From positions 806,001 through 870,000 of the forward strand of contig JBLDXI010000034.1 of the NCBI GenBank assembly GCA_047495785.1: a stretch of 64,000 bases of DNA, in the 5' to 3' direction. This stretch comes from Lepidodermella squamata (Eukaryota; Gastrotricha). Made by a program: the position numbers and the translations under genes. Under the pieces are notes generated by a model that saw only the letters and a list, made by a program, of their open reading frames with translations, was not told the DNA's origin and did no database searches. This document shows positions 34,401 through 48,052 of this stretch, in pieces. How positions within the stretch are numbered: position 1 is the stretch's first letter; every line of letters begins with the position of its first letter.

Positions 34401-36841
34401 GCGAAAATCGACCCGTCCGTGGTTCCACCGGATGCCTCACGTAGCTGTAACTTCACATCAACCGCCTCGACTATAGACTTCCGGCTGTTGATTGAACGTG
34501 TCGGAAATACTAGCTATATCTTCTATTCGCTATCGAATGATCCGAACGTATTGACCTATTGCAGCTGGGAAAATATAGAAGGGCTGATTGCGAGGAGTGT
34601 CGATCCAGTCATCACTATCGGATCCCAAGCGGGAACTATTTTGGCGGTTAAAAGCGTTAAATTTTACATTGCTGAAAGCTTCACAACAACAACAACAAGC
34701 ACTACACTTTCAACTACAGTTAAAACTCAAGGCCAATCAACCTCAATTTCGGAATCTACACCAGCTTTGCCTTCAATCATTCCAAGCCGCCCAAGTTCTG
34801 CAACAACCGCTTCTATTTCAAAGTCGGTTCCTCTCATCCCCAACTCGGAAGCTCCCGCCAGTGCTCCGTCAGAGAAATACATTTTTGAAAAGGAAATTTC
34901 TTATCCTGGAACTCAAGGTTAGTCTCGAAGAGCCTCGAATTTCCTTCTAATTATTGGTTTTCTATTTAAGAATCCTACACCATGCAATCAACTGTGACGA
35001 TTGATGCTAGAGGCGTAGCCCAGTTCGGAGATAATTCAGGGCTGGATGGAATTATGTACTCGAAATTGGTAAGGTCTTAATTTCATCCCAACATAATTTA
35101 CCTTTGGTTGTTGAATAAGAAACTAAACGAGCTCAACATCGTGAATTGGCGAGTTGAAGCATCGCTGAACATCAAATCTCGTGGGGACCTGTTTTCGCTG
35201 TTCGTCACTCCTCGCAGCTCTATGGCTGATAATCTAGCCAGATGCGACTCTAATTCGGGCGAAATGATGTGCTTGCAAATGGAGAAACTACGCGGTTTCG
35301 TGATCTATATCAAACCCAATCAAGGGATTATCTACCCGTTCAGCTCGGATCAAATCACAGCAGATTCTCCGTTGACAACGCTGCCCTACAACGACCCTCG
35401 TTACATTGGGAAAAGCTGTAATTCTACGTTCAAAGATAACCAGTCGTTTGACATTGTGGTCGAGGGATTCGACAATGTGGCCACAGTTTATGTTAGACTT
35501 CAGGATATCGGGACAACATCACCGACGCCATTCTTACCATGCTTTAAAACCGATGTCACATCAAATCTAATGAAATGGGACGAGGTTCGCCTTGGGATTG
35601 GTTTGAAAGCCGGGACGAAGTTCGATCTAACAAAGCTCGCATTTTTTAACATTTCAAAGGATGGCGATGAATTGAATGAAAAACTTGACGTATCAGGCGT
35701 TGTGTCTCTTATGGCTTCACAGAAGGGAATTACCGATAGATCGGCCAAAGATTTTCTCCAGTATCTCTACCCAGACTTCCCGCCAGATACTTCGAAGCCA
35801 GCTATAACAGCTGAAGAGTTGCTTCGTACTTGCGACGATTTCTCGATAGAGCGGGTGGCTCCTCCTAACAATGGCAACTCAACCCCCGTTACTACTGTAT
35901 TCCTCATCGATAAAATCATGAAAATGGAGGATGCTAACGAGAGATTCACGATCATTGGCTTATACCTGCAAAATTGGGTGGTTTCAACTTGTCACCTTGA
36001 ATCCAAACATTTGTTCTCAGTTAGAAAGACGGAGCGCTTATTCGCTGTTGATAAATCCATCGTCTGGTATCCTGATTTCTTATTCTTATCGAGCAGTGAT
36101 GATATCTACATGAGTGGTGATAACTTCGATGATGATATGGTTGCGCTTCTGAAGAGGAAAGGAGCAACTGGGTTGGATATATTGTTTTTCCAGCTGAAAC
36201 AAGGATTCTTCTCGACTGAATGCCCGCTTGATATCTCGAAATTCCCATTTGATTCTCAAACTTGCGAGTTCACGTTTTCGCAACAACAATCGACGGATCT
36301 TGTAAACTTCGGGGATGTCTTCTTTATTTGCCCTGAACAAGGCTCGACGGAATGGAGAATCTCGGAGTGCTCTTCTACATGGACAGCCATTCGCCAATCA
36401 GGACATGATGTTGTTTCGGCGACTTTCCAAGCTAGAATCAGTCGGAAGTCTGCCTACTATGTTGCGAATTCTATAGGGCCGAGTTTGCTACTGGCTCTTT
36501 TGGAGCTAGCAACCTTTGTCATGCCTTCAAGCCAGCCCGATCGGCCCATGTTCTCAGTCACTTTGCTCCTAGCTCTGACAGTTGCGATGTCAGATGTTCT
36601 GAGCCAAGTTCCGCATTCTTCGAAGCGAGTGTTTCTGGGTGATTATGTTCTCGGCCTCACAATGATAGCTGTTATTATCACGGTATACCACCTTTTCGCT
36701 TGCTACCTTGCAAACAAAGGCGACAAAAATGAGCGCAAAGCCAGTGGACTGATGAGAAAAATCGATTTGGTTGTTTTGGTTTTAGTAACCGCCGGATTTT
36801 TAGCTTTGCAAGGCTACGCTGCTAAAGCTATTTTATACTGA
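31452..36841 (+). CDS. Four-module ectodomain Cys-loop channel, intact partner of the broken gene at 1-1768
   Basis: Exons 31452-31500, 31555-31730, 31785-32346, 32401-32430, 32480-32524, 32629-32780, 32834-33410, 33824-33874, 33935-34095, 34149-34917, 34971-35068 and 35120-36841 sum to 4392 nt and 1463 aa. Domain order is as in the gene at 24500-30036: signal peptide (MIVSLVIVLLAVTTSLG), four modules separated by Thr/Ser stalks, and channel with CPLDISKFPFDSQTC, four membrane segments and a short M3-M4 loop. The first two introns are both 54 bp and stop-free, so retention would keep the frame; I call them introns because the same junctions are needed in the paralogues. The last two exons are the start of block B and match 1-1768 closely. 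Confidence 0.88.
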
Positions 36842-36933
36842 GAGAAACCATAATTTCAAAATGCAAAATGTACTCCGTTATATCAAGCGACCTGATTTTC
36901 TTTCAGGGATGTTCTCATATGGCCTTTTCTAAT

Positions 36934-36939
36934 AATAAA
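36934..36939 (+). promoter_or_regulatory. poly(A) signal AATAAA
   Basis: Located 93 bp after the stop codon of the four-module channel gene. Confidence 0.55.
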
Positions 36940-37066
36940 CTTATTTCGCGTGAATTTGTTCAATACTCATGGTAGAGAGTACGAATCCCAATTGCAGCTT
37001 ACGTGTTGTCGAGTCGTCTAAAGTTCCAAGATACATATGATCTTCGTGAATGGCGTCTCTATATCG

Positions 37067-37104
37067 GGGTTAGGGTTAGGGTTAGGGTTAGGGTTAGGGT
37101 TAGG
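37067..37104 (+). repeat. Interstitial (TTAGGG)n tract
   Basis: About six uninterrupted GGGTTA units. The homologous place in block A (about 2007-2032) has only two imperfect units, so the tract expanded or contracted after duplication. Confidence 0.9.
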
Positions 37105-37530
37105 ACATGCTAGCCGATATTTAATAACGACCGATAGCACGCAGATTCTGTATTACATATTTTTTGAAATTACGGTTTAGATTTTTTATTTGTTTTGGTT
37201 TGCATGAAACAAGGTTTCGCATGATTCCGAGCTGCGACGATACAGTACTTCTACCAGGCGCAGCTCGTAGGGGTGGCATTTTGATAACGTGAGGGGGGGG
37301 CCGATATGCTTTTTCAAACAACGGCACAATTTCCGGACCCCGCACTCCTTGATCACGCGGGATCGCTCGGAGCTGCGTCGGAAAACATCGACCAATCGAC
37401 GCGCGCTTGCCCTGTATAAAGAAACGATTTTTGTGGGCTTGAACAACATTAGTTTCGGATTTCAGTATTTCAAGCATTAAATTTTAGGTTGGCAGCACTT
37501 CGCAGTTTAGTGATTTCGCTTCTTGGCAGC

Positions 37531-40500
37531 ATGATGCAAGTTCACGGAATACTTTTTCTCACGATAATGCCGGCTCTAACATACGCCGGAGGTTCGTATT
37601 TTATTCAGATTTGAACCGGTTAGAAATCTATGGTAGATTAGGTGGTCCTACTCCCGCACCTTCCACGAGTTCTCCACATTCCACAGGTCCTTACACAACT
37701 CCACCGGGCTATACTGCAACTATCATTGATGACCGTTCCGTGCCTGATGGAAAGGTTTCAACGTCGCTGTTTCTAGCATCCACAGGCGTACTTGTTGATC
37801 TGCCTTCTGTGGCTCTGTCTGGTACTGCAATAGCATCTAAAAATGCAAGTGATTTTAGCCGTTTTACACATTTAATTCGTTTCTCGTTGTAGAGCCTCAA
37901 CAGCTTAGGCGACAGTGTCCTTATCGAGACTAAATTCACATTTGCAAGTTGGGTGACATTCCAACAGGCGGACACTTTTGCGATTTCAATCATTCCGAAA
38001 TACGCCTTCTCAGTATTACCATCATGTATTCCTACTAGTAGCGATTGGTTTGCGTGCCTCCGAATTTCCAATATAACCGGCCTGGCAGTCTACGTGAAAC
38101 CTGCCCTCAATTTCATGTATATATTCGCAAATTCGAAGCCGGATATCAGTAAACCGAACACTATTGCGGCATGGGACGACAAGCTATTAGGCTGTAATTT
38201 CCCGAAAGGAACCCTTTCCAATTCAATCTATGTATACCTGCGAAGAATCGGCGATGCTTTCTCTATATCTTACGCCGTCGATCCCAACCCGAGCTCAGCT
38301 ACTAACTGCACGTCATTCAGCAGTGCCGCAGCGTTTCCGGCTGATGAACAACTCTACTTGGTTGTTTCGGCTTCAGAGCTTTTGCCAGTCACGTTGAACG
38401 ATCTGCGTGTTTACAAATTGGATGAATCTCTGCAAACAAGTGAGCACTTTTACATGGGTTTTATTCTGTAATTTTTGCAATATCATGTTCAAAAGCTACG
38501 ACCGCTTCAACTAGTTCAACAGCGGGTAACCAAGTTTGCTTTTACGCGCTGATATTTAATAAAAAAAATGTCCACATATATTTCAGCTGGAGGCGCGAGC
38601 TGCGTGCCTGGATCAATACTTCAAGGTAGATTTAAATTTTGAAGATAAATGTGAATGAAATTCTTAGGATATTTAGAAAGGAGGATGAGAAAATAATAAA
38701 GCTTGGTGAAAATTCCCAAGCTGGAACATCCCAAGCACCTTGAGAAATGAAGCCTAAGAGGAATCTAGGGGTCGAGGTGACTGAGGTGGCTTGAAGATTT
38801 TCCAGCTTAGGAGTTTCTCCTAAATTTCTACTTCTAAATTATAACTTAAACATTTTCTCGGTCAGTTTTGCCAAACAATTGATTAAGCTTGGCATTTTTT
38901 AGCTCCAATAAATTAGGATTAAACATTGCGTATCTAAATTTCAATTAGGGCGTCGCTGAAACGGATGTTGCCTGAACCATATTTCTTTTAACAGCTCCCA
39001 TAATAGTGATGCGACAAGATCCGAACAGTTATCAATGCAGCGAGCACTATGCATTCCCCGGAGCGGACTTCGCCCCGGCGTATGGCAATTTGGAAACTAT
39101 CGGAAGCTCCGTTTTAATGGGCCAGAACAATGACCAGGGCTTAGTTTTTAATGAGGTGAGTTGTCGCAAACTGAACTTGACTCTAAACAAGGGTTCCTTC
39201 CGAATCTCAAGGATGTTAAGTGGATTGGCTCGACAGGTTTTGCTCTTGACATATCACTGAATGTCGCTGACACTACAGGCCGCAATTCTTTCGGCATTTT
39301 CATCGCGCCAAATACAAACTTCATCTACGATTGCCCGATGACACGAGATTCGACAGCGAACATGTGTTTCAAGATTGGGCAAACACTCGGCCTGGCAATT
39401 GTCGTTCACGTGGGCAAGAACACTATCTACCATTACGCGGCTATGGATTCACCACTGGCTATAAATACCATTGCACCGACTACGGGTATGGGGTGCGAGC
39501 CAGTATTCCCTTCTGGCTCGTTCGATATGAGAATCGTCATCGAAAAAATAGGAAAAACGTTTTTCATCCATTATTCTTTATCGAGCAGCCTGAGTGACTT
39601 GAAGGCTTGCAGTAGCATTGAGGCTGCAAATCTGACATCTGGCAAACTAGCGGATACTCGAATAGGGATTACAACGCTCAAGCTGACAGTTTTGAAGATC
39701 AAAAGCATCGAGTTTTATACGGCGGACATTCCCTCAACATCAACGACTACTACTACAACAACGTCTTCACTGCCGCAATCGACGACTCCTATTTCTACGT
39801 CAACAAGTATTGCAACATCAGCCTCCACGCTATCGACATCTTCAACAGGTGAGCATAATAGGAATAAGACATATTAAGGGCATATAGGATTTAATTGAGG
39901 TTAAAATAAAAGCTGAAACGGTAAGCTAAGATTTTCCATGAATTTCAGCGAACCCCGCGATGATGCCGTGTTCGCCTGGAGCTGCTTTTCAAGGTAAAAT
40001 TCACTCGCGAATCACTCCCTTCCTCCCTTGAAGCTTATAGTTTGATGTGATTTAGCTCCTAACAGTGTTCTACAACGAGATCCTAAGACTTACCTGTGTC
40101 GCAGCGAATTCGCTCATCCCGGAGAAAATTTCCGCGCGACCGGAGATGGCGTCGAAAATGTCCCTGGCCCAACGAGCTTTGGAACTAACGATGACAACGC
40201 CATTCTCTCTAGCAAGGTAATTTTACAGAAATCCAGGGTTTTAAGTTTAATTTCTCGTTACAGTCAATCAAATTCGTGAATACGAGTGGATTCATAGTGG
40301 ATGTGTCATTAACAATCAAAGCCAGTGCTGATCGGGATGCGTTTGGTGTCTTTATCACACCTCGTAGTCGAATCTCGGAAATTATTTGTCCAGGCAACGA
40401 CCGAAGCGTCATAAGTATGTGCCTGAACACTGGCGCATTTCGGGGTTTCGCGGTTTTCGTTCTCCTTAAAGCGGGCAAAATTTATACAGCCTCTTCGACT

Positions 40501-42855
40501 GACAAGGACAATGCAATCAATCCTACAGTGGATATTCCCACGGATGAAAGCCGGAAATGTGATCTCGCGGTTCCAGTACCATCTACCCAATTCGATTTTC
40601 GTTTGGTGATTGAAAGAGCTAGCGAAACAGCCTTTATCTACTATTCGACATCGAGCGACCCAAATTCTCTGAATTCCTGTTGTAAACAAAACGTTGAAGG
40701 GCTGACTGTGAGAAGTGAAGATCCAGTCATTGCTATCGGGACCATGGCAAAGACTGCCTTGACAGTTGAAGGCGTTGAATTTTACATGGCTGAAGATTCT
40801 ACAGCCAGTACATCTTTGAGCACAACGCCCCAACGTCTATCAACATCGGCATCGAATTCTATCTCAGTAGCCCTTACTCCCACTTCGGAAGTCCCGGAAA
40901 TCGCCTTATCAGAGCAGTATAACTTCAAAAATGACATGTCTTACATCGGAGTTGAAGGTAAGCCGTTAGTGTTAATAACTCAAGCTTCGATTTGATTGAT
41001 TTCAGGTAAAAATTATTACCTGCTAAGAAGTCCTGTCGCGAACCATCCTACCGGCTTTGCTCAGTTCGGAGTTGATCCTAGCTACGATGGAGTTATGATG
41101 TCGAAATTTGTTAAATTTCTTTTGCTCTACTTCACTTTCTTCATTCAAATCTTGATCTAGGTTCTCGATGATATGAACATCATCAATTGGCGGTTAGAGG
41201 CTTCGTTCTATATCGACAGGCCTGGGCAGCTGTTTTCGATATTCGTAGCCCCTAGATCATCCATGCCCGATGTAGTTGAGAACTGCGATGTTACAGGAAA
41301 TCAAGTCATGTGTTTGAACATGAGAGCATTGCGTGGTTTCGTAATCTACATCAAGCCAACCCAAGGCATCATCTACCCGTTCGTCTCCGAGCGAAACGCA
41401 ACTGATGCTCCGTTGCAGGTGCTTCCTTACGACGACCCTCGGTATCTGGGGAAGAGCTGCAACGTAACAATTATCGGAAACCAAACGATTGACATAGTGG
41501 TCGAAGCTTTCGATAATGTGGCGGCGGTTTACGTTAAATCTCCTACGTACAGCCTATGCTTCACTACGGAGATAAGCCCGAATCTCATGAAAATGGGCGA
41601 TGTTCGCCTTGGCGTTGGGGTCAGGTCTGGGACGCGTTTCGATCTAACAAAGCTTGCGTTTTTCAATATTACAAGTTATGATCCGGAATTATCCGGGGAA
41701 CTCAGTATTGCAGAAATTGTGTCTCTAATAGTTTCACATGGAATTACTGATAGATCGACCAAGGATTTTCTCCAGTATCTCTATCCTGACTTCCCGCATG
41801 ATACATCAAAGCCTGGTATAACCGCCGAAGAGTTGCTAAGTTATTGCGACGATTTCTCGGTTGAGCGAATGGCTCCTCCTAACAATGGCAATTCCACCCC
41901 GGTCACCACCGTATTCCTGATCGATAAAATCGTTAAGATGGATGATGCTAATGAGAGATTCACGATCAGTGGTCTATATTTACAGAACTGGGTGGTTTCA
42001 ACTTGTAACCTACAATCGAAACATATCTTCTCGGTCAGAAAAATTGATCGTTTATTCGCTGTTGATAAATCCATCGTCTGGTATCCTGAGTTCTTATTCT
42101 TATCGAGCAGTGATGATATCTACATGAAAGGCGATAGCTTTGATGATGATATGGTGGCGCTTCTGAAGAGGAAAGGCGCAACTGGTTTGGATATCTTGTT
42201 TTTCCAGCTGAAACAAGGCTTCTTCTCGACTGAATGCCCGCTTGATATCTCGAAATTTCCCTTTGATTCTCAAACTTGCGAGTTCACTTTTTCACAGCAA
42301 CAATCGACTGATCTTGTGAAATTTGGCGACGTTTTCTTTATTTGCCCAGGACAAGGCTCGACGGAGTGGAGAATCTCGGAATGCCAGGCTACGTGGACAA
42401 CCATTCGCCAATCTGGCCATGATGTTGTAACAGCGACGTTTCAAGCCAAAATTAGTAGGAAATCTGCGTACTACGTGGCGAATTCTATCGGACCGAGTTT
42501 GCTATTGGCTCTACTGGAACTAGCAACCTTTGTCATGCCTTCGAATCAACCCGATCGACCTATGTTTTCAGTCACTTTGTTGCTAGCTCTGACTGTTGCA
42601 ATGTCGAATGTCCTGAGCCAAGTTCCTCATTCTTCGAAGCGAGTATTTCTGGGTGATTACGTTCTATGTCTTACGATGATTGCTGCCGCTATCACGATAT
42701 ATCATCTCTTCGCTTGTTTCCTGGCAAATACAGGCGATAAAAAGGAGCGAAAAGCCAGTGGACTGATGAGGAAACTTGATTATTTTGCAATTGTATTGGC
42801 TATGGCAGCATTTGCCGGTCTTCAAATATACGCATACAAAACAATACTTGGCTGA
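37531..42855 (+). CDS. Four-module ectodomain Cys-loop channel (block B copy)
   Basis: Exons 37531-37591, 37642-37844, 37893-38439, 38496-38525, 38587-38625, 38995-39155, 39212-39848, 39949-39993, 40056-40216, 40264-40957, 41006-41109 and 41161-42855 sum to 4377 nt and 1458 aa. It is the duplicate of the gene at 2468-8694. The signal peptide is cleaner (MMQVHGILFLTIMPALTYAGG, no Arg in the core). The GC-donor intron (37845-37892) is conserved. The long intron here is 369 bp and lacks the foldback element. From about 39520 to the stop codon the two copies are almost identical at the nucleotide level, while the 5' exons show scattered substitutions. Confidence 0.87.
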
Positions 42856-43481
42856 AGTTGGTATACATTTTTTCATCTAAAACAGCTATCAAATTTAGGA
42901 AACCTCTTGTCTCCAGTCTCTGGATCCTTTCGTGTTTTGAAAATAAGTATATTCTTCTCAAGTGATGAAATTCTACTACATTAAAAATGCACAATATTCA
43001 GCAATGTACACCTCTGCTTCTTATATAAAATTTTGCTGCTATTAATTGGTAGAATTGTTTCTGGAACTATTCATCACCAGTAAATTTTCAACCTAATGTC
43101 TCTTTTGCTTCATCATATAAATTTTCGTCAGTCTTCATTTTGCTGCTAAGGACCGGTGACTGGTCTGTTAGGGATGATTACTAACATGCCTAGTGGTACT
43201 TCGCTCTCAGTTTTGCTGGTTATGCTAAATAGTTCTTATTCAACGGCTAAAAAACCGACATTGGCGGTAGACAATATTCAACAAAAAATTATTAATAAGC
43301 TTGATCAAACAATCCTATACATTATTTGTTTACGCGATGCTTCCATGAGCTTTCAATTTATTAGGATTGGAAAAAAATATTTTGCAGATTTTTAGCTGCG
43401 GAAATTAAGATTGAGCAGATCTAGGTAGAGATTGTTTTAGATCCAACAACATTTAATTCGCTAAGCCTATCGTTAAATGAA
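42856..43481. other. Intergenic, duplicate of 8695-9320
   Basis: No difference from the block A copy is apparent by eye. No gene or structured element is visible. Confidence 0.55.
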
Positions 43482-46400
43482 ATGTTTCGCCTCTCTCTAA
43501 TTTGTTCATGCCTCTGTTGGCTGACTTCAGCTGCTCAGGGTATGGTTTTATTCGGGATTTTCTATTTGCTGTAATTCCCTTCTTGATCATTCAACAGTAC
43601 CTCGCGTCCCAGTGAATGGCTTTAAGGCGACTCTCATCAGCGATTATTCACTAGAGAGTGCCAGCCCACCTAAGATCTCAACATCGTTGTGCAATGTTTC
43701 TGCAAATTGCGCTGCCGGCAAGTCATACATAGCGTACCCAAACTCAACAGACGGTGGCTTCATTTTCAAAAAGGCAAGACTACATAATACAGAATGGAAG
43801 ATTTTAGTGTCATCCCTTTCCATCGCAGAGTCTCAAATCTGTGTTTCAAAATTTTCACATTGAGGTGAAATTCTCAACTGTAGACGTTTTTTTCGATGAA
43901 TCGAATGCTTTTGCTGTTGCCTTGGTGCCATCTCAGAAGTTTTCAACCAACTGCCCGGGTAACAGTGGCTGGTATGCCTGTATTGGGATTGTTGATTTTC
44001 GCGGTGGGGCAATTTTTGTAAAACCAAGACTTAACATGGTCCTGATGTACGGTAAGGCCACGAGCAGTTCAATTTTGCCTGGACCTGCAACATCTCTCGG
44101 TGGCGGAACGTACGGTTGCCCGTTACAGAATTTCTTCTATGGCTTGCAAGTGAATTGGCTGTATATCGACAAAATCGGGAATAATCTATCAGTTTCGTAC
44201 GCGAATAAAACAGATTCTCCCAAGTACTGCTCGTCGATGGTAGCCGACCTCACCTTCCCAGCCACGGAAGACATTTACTTGGCCTTTTCAGCAACTAAAG
44301 GCTTACCCGTCTTCATAGGGCAAATCGATTTCTACTCCCTGGAAGATTTGTCAACATCAAGTAAGCAGTTTTTGTTATGCGAACTTTTTTAATATCCTTA
44401 AACAAAGCTGCCACCCCGGCTGGCAAGCAAACAACTATAGGTTTGTGAATTTTGTTGGCTCAACTAAAAATGATGTTCGATCTATTTAAACACAGCTGAC
44501 TACGCTTTAACCACCTGCTTGGATGGAGATAACCCAAGAGGTGAAATCAAATTTTACTAGGTCGATTTTGCTAATGAACTCGGGAGATGATTGTTAAACA
44601 GGGCCCAGTGGTGGTTTCCAGCTTGATCCAACCAGATATGCGTGTAATAGCAAGTACGGCTATCCGCCATGGACTCAATACTCGGCTGCTAACCAAGTTG
44701 ATGCGGATTTGCTTGTCGAAAATGGTTTGAATGTGTTTGGCAGCAGCGATGACAATGTTCTCTACTCAAAATATGTATGAAAGTCAACATTTTAGATTAA
44801 TTTCTATATTAGAATTACGGACAAAATCATTTGATATCGCCTTTCATCACAAGAAGAGACGAAAGACGTTGAAAAGAGACTGAAGTTGTTGTGTAATGCC
44901 CTGAACTCTTGTTATTAAACAGTCATTTGACGAGAGAGATTTTCTCATCGACGTATCGCTGCAAACGCTGGAGCAAACATCTCGTGATGCCTTTGGTGTT
45001 TTCATCGCTCCGGCGGATCGTTTTGTAACAACCAACTGCCCGTCGAACGAATGCGACGCCGAGTGCATGTGTGTAAAAGCACCGGAAATGATCGGCCTAT
45101 CCGTTATCGTGCAACTAAAAACTGGACGGATCGCTATTTTCTCAACCCCACCTAACGTTCAGAAATCGTTCACTCCTTCATCAAGCGTGCCTACGGATCC
45201 GTCGCAATTCTGCACCCGAACCTTCGGAGCTGCAGCCTTTGATTTTCGCATTGTAATCGAACGAGTTGCGGACATGGTTTACGTGTACTACTCAACGTTG
45301 AACGATCCAACCCAGCTCACCTTCTGCGGGAATGCTAGTATCCCAGGGCTGATAACAGCAAGGTTGGCACCGATCTTGGGCGTTGGCACAATGCGGAACA
45401 CTATCGTGAAATTAAAGAGCATCAAGGTTTTCTCCGGTCAAGACGATTCAACCTCAACGAGTTCTACTCCAGCCATGACAACGAGCCAGCTTACAACTTC
45501 AACGACTGAATCTTTAGCACCATGGGCTACATCCGCCCCGATTTCATCTGCGAAAACACGATCTACAACGAATCCATATCAGACGCTTCAATCGACAACA
45601 GTTGAAAATGGATTATCTGACGATTTGAGTATTAAGGAAGTGATTGCTAAGTATGTCTCTTCAAAAGGGCTGACGGAAAATCCTAGAGACGTTGCTCGAA
45701 GGCTTTACCCTGATTTCCCACCTGATACTTCTCTGGCGTCAATAACTGCTTGGGAACTACTCCAGTATTGCGACGACTTCTCGGTTAATAGAACCGCTCC
45801 ACCTAACTATGGTCAGTCAACCAACGTTACGACTGTTTTCCTTATTGATCGTCTGGCTGGTATGGATAATGCTGGCGAGAGTCTAAGTGTAACGGGGCTG
45901 TTTTTACAAAACTGGAATGTTACTACGTGCCGTCTTCAGTCGAAGCACATTTTCTCAGTAAGGAAGAAGGACAAATTGTACGCGGTTGATAAATCAATCG
46001 TTTGGTGGCCTGACTTCACGTTCGAATCTAGTTCCAACGATATCAACATGGAAAGTGATGAGTTCGATGAAGACATAGTAGCTTTACTGACAAGAGTTGG
46101 CTACAGCGGCTTGAAAATCGGGTTTTTCATGGTGAAACAGGGCTTCTTTTCGACTGAATGCCCTCTTGAAATCTCGAGGTTCCCATTTGATTCTCAAACG
46201 TGTGATTTCGTATTTTCGCAGCAACAAGCTACTGGCCTGGTCGGTTTTGATGATGTTTTCTTTGTTTGCCCTGAGCAGGACTTCACGGAATGGGCATTTT
46301 CAGAATGTCAGACTACAACATCAATCGTTCGCCAATCAGGTCATGATGTTCTATCGGCGACTTTCCAGGCCAAAATTAGCCGGAAGTCTGCGTACTACGT

Positions 46401-46779
46401 GGCGAATTCTATTTGCCCAAGTTTGCTACTGGCCCTCCTGGAGCTTGCGACTTTTGTCATGCCTTCGGATGAGCCTGATCGGCCGATGTTTGCTGTAACG
46501 TTGCTGCTAGCTCTTACAGTTGCTATGTCTGATGTCTTGAGCCAGGTCCCGCATACTTCGAAGCGAATTTTCTTGAGCGATTACATTCTTGGACTGGCCA
46601 TGATTTCGGCTGCCATCACGTTGTACCACCTTTTCGCTTGTTTCCTAGCAAACAAAAGAGGCAAGGAGGAGCAGGAAGACACTGGGCTGATGAGGAAAAT
46701 CGACTTGGTTGCTGTTGCTTTAGCTATAGCTGTGTTCGCTGGTCTCCAGGGCTTTGCTTTAAAAACAATTTTCGGCTAG
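43482..46779 (+). CDS. Two-module ectodomain Cys-loop channel (block B copy)
   Basis: Exons 43482-43539, 43598-43773, 43829-44360, 44408-44440, 44496-44540, 44602-44774 and 44923-46779 encode 957 aa. It is identical or nearly so to the block A copy up to about 46013, then diverges through the second half of the ligand-binding region and the membrane part. Examples are DEDIVALLTRVG against DEDMVASLTRVG, Cys-loop CPLEISRFPFDSQTC against CPLDISRFPFDSETC, and FSQQQATGLVGF against FVQKQPNGLIGF. The switch from identity to divergence inside one exon is best explained by gene conversion in one of the two copies. The Cys-loop, M2 and M4 are intact. Confidence 0.86.
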
Positions 46780-47452
46780 CTTTCCTGTTTCAATGAGATG
46801 TTTTAATTGAAGATGTTTTCAAACTTTATTTCTTCTTCTATAGCTAACCTCTCTTGTCAACTTGGTGAACATCTTTCATCTTATGCATACGGATAAAATT
46901 CTGGAAATTGAAGCCAAGCTTTAAGATTCATTTAATTTTTTACCATTTCTTCAATCACGGTTTTTATTTTGAGCTATCAAGGAAAATAAGAAGCTGCCAA
47001 TTTTCGGCTAATTCGTCCCAAAGATTCATTTTGTTCCTAATACTTTCCTTTTATAAACGTTACAATACTCCCTCGATAAACGCCCGAGTCCCGGTTTCAG
47101 ACCCGTTCTCTCACCGTCTTTAGAATGTTGAGACTTTACAGGCCGGTCTCGAGTTTAGCTACTAGCATTACATATATATGGATGGACTCGCTTTGAATCG
47201 CTAATGAAACTTGAACTTCCATGAAAAAATTGAAAAATATTCATCCATTTATTTCTTTGCATGGTTCGATTGAATAATTATGATTCTTAGCTGAAATTAT
47301 AGTAACAATCGATTCCTCAATCAATGAGCGAGCAAGTCCAGTCAAATGAGGCTAAAGATCATTTCTCAAACGAAATTTGTACTTTCTGGTCACGATTTAG
47401 ATACATTGCTTGAGCATAACAAAGAGTTAACGCATGATTGAAACTGTCGCTG
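46780..47452. other. Convergent 3' flanks
   Basis: Counterpart of 12619-13275 with many differences. The short minus frame at 47359-47547 is the alternative 3' frame of the neighbouring gene and is not supported by the substitution pattern. Confidence 0.55.
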
Positions 47453-48052
47453 TCATTTGCGCCTTGCATTGACATGATAGCAGAAAATAATGGCTGCATC
47501 CGTGGATCTGTGACTACCTTTTCCTTTGGCCAGTTGCCCTGATCCAAGCACCTGTATAATGGGCATGGATAAGGGAAAGAAGAGCCGACATACGCCTTGC
47601 TCTAGCTTTTGGATACGCTCCAGAAACATCACAGCGCCTGCAATATCGGTACTAGTCTCGAAATTTTGTTGCAATCGACGCAAAACATCTTCGCAGAAAT
47701 GGCGGCAGTTGTTCTTCAAAAGGTTATAGCCCCTGCCAGCTGGCAACATCAACTTCAGCTTTGCGACAAAATCCGACCAGGAGACATTTCGGATGACCGT
47801 TGCCAATTGAATGTGGTCAAACTGGCTTCTGTCCAAGTAGTTTTCAGATTCCAATCGGAATATCTCGCACGTACCTCTGTCTTGCAAGTTGGCTACCTCG
47901 TGTATGTAGAATCGCCTGATGTAAAACGAAAGCTGTTTGCGTTCGAACAAAATAGCCGTGTGTTTCACGAGCGATTTTTCCCGGCTGTATTTGATGACGG
48001 AGACGTTGATGTCGATTGGAACATGGTCCGGGTTGATAATAGCAGACGCCAT
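47453..48052 (-). CDS. Small protein with H...NCRHFC motif (block B copy)
   Basis: Duplicate of 13276-13875, 199 aa from ATG at 48052. It retains VKHTAIL and NLLKNNCRHFCEDVL. Amino-acid differences from the other copy are few and mild (Asp/Glu near residue 25, Val/Ile), and silent changes outnumber them, so both copies look to be under protein-level constraint. The fold assignment (permuted NlpC/P60-like, LRAT or PPPDE type) is tentative. Confidence 0.6.
   Translation of the reverse strand: MASAIINPDHVPIDINVSVIKYSREKSLVKHTAILFERKQLSFYIRRFYIHEVANLQDRGTCEIFRLESENYLDRSQFDHIQLATVIRNVSWSDFVAKLKLMLPAGRGYNLLKNNCRHFCEDVLRRLQQNFETSTDIAGAVMFLERIQKLEQGVCRLFFPLSMPIIQVLGSGQLAKGKGSHRSTDAAIIFCYHVNARRK

Larger units (their letters stand above)
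36842..37530. other. Intergenic region matching 1769-2467
   Basis: It contains a perfect telomere-type microsatellite near 37067-37104 and the conserved GC-rich hairpin-bearing stretch at about 37225-37400. No gene is supported. Confidence 0.5.

Noticed and set aside
47359-47547. Alternative 3' exon or frame of the NCxxF gene
   Set aside because: Substitutions between the two copies are mostly amino-acid-changing in this frame but mostly silent in the frame ending at 47453.
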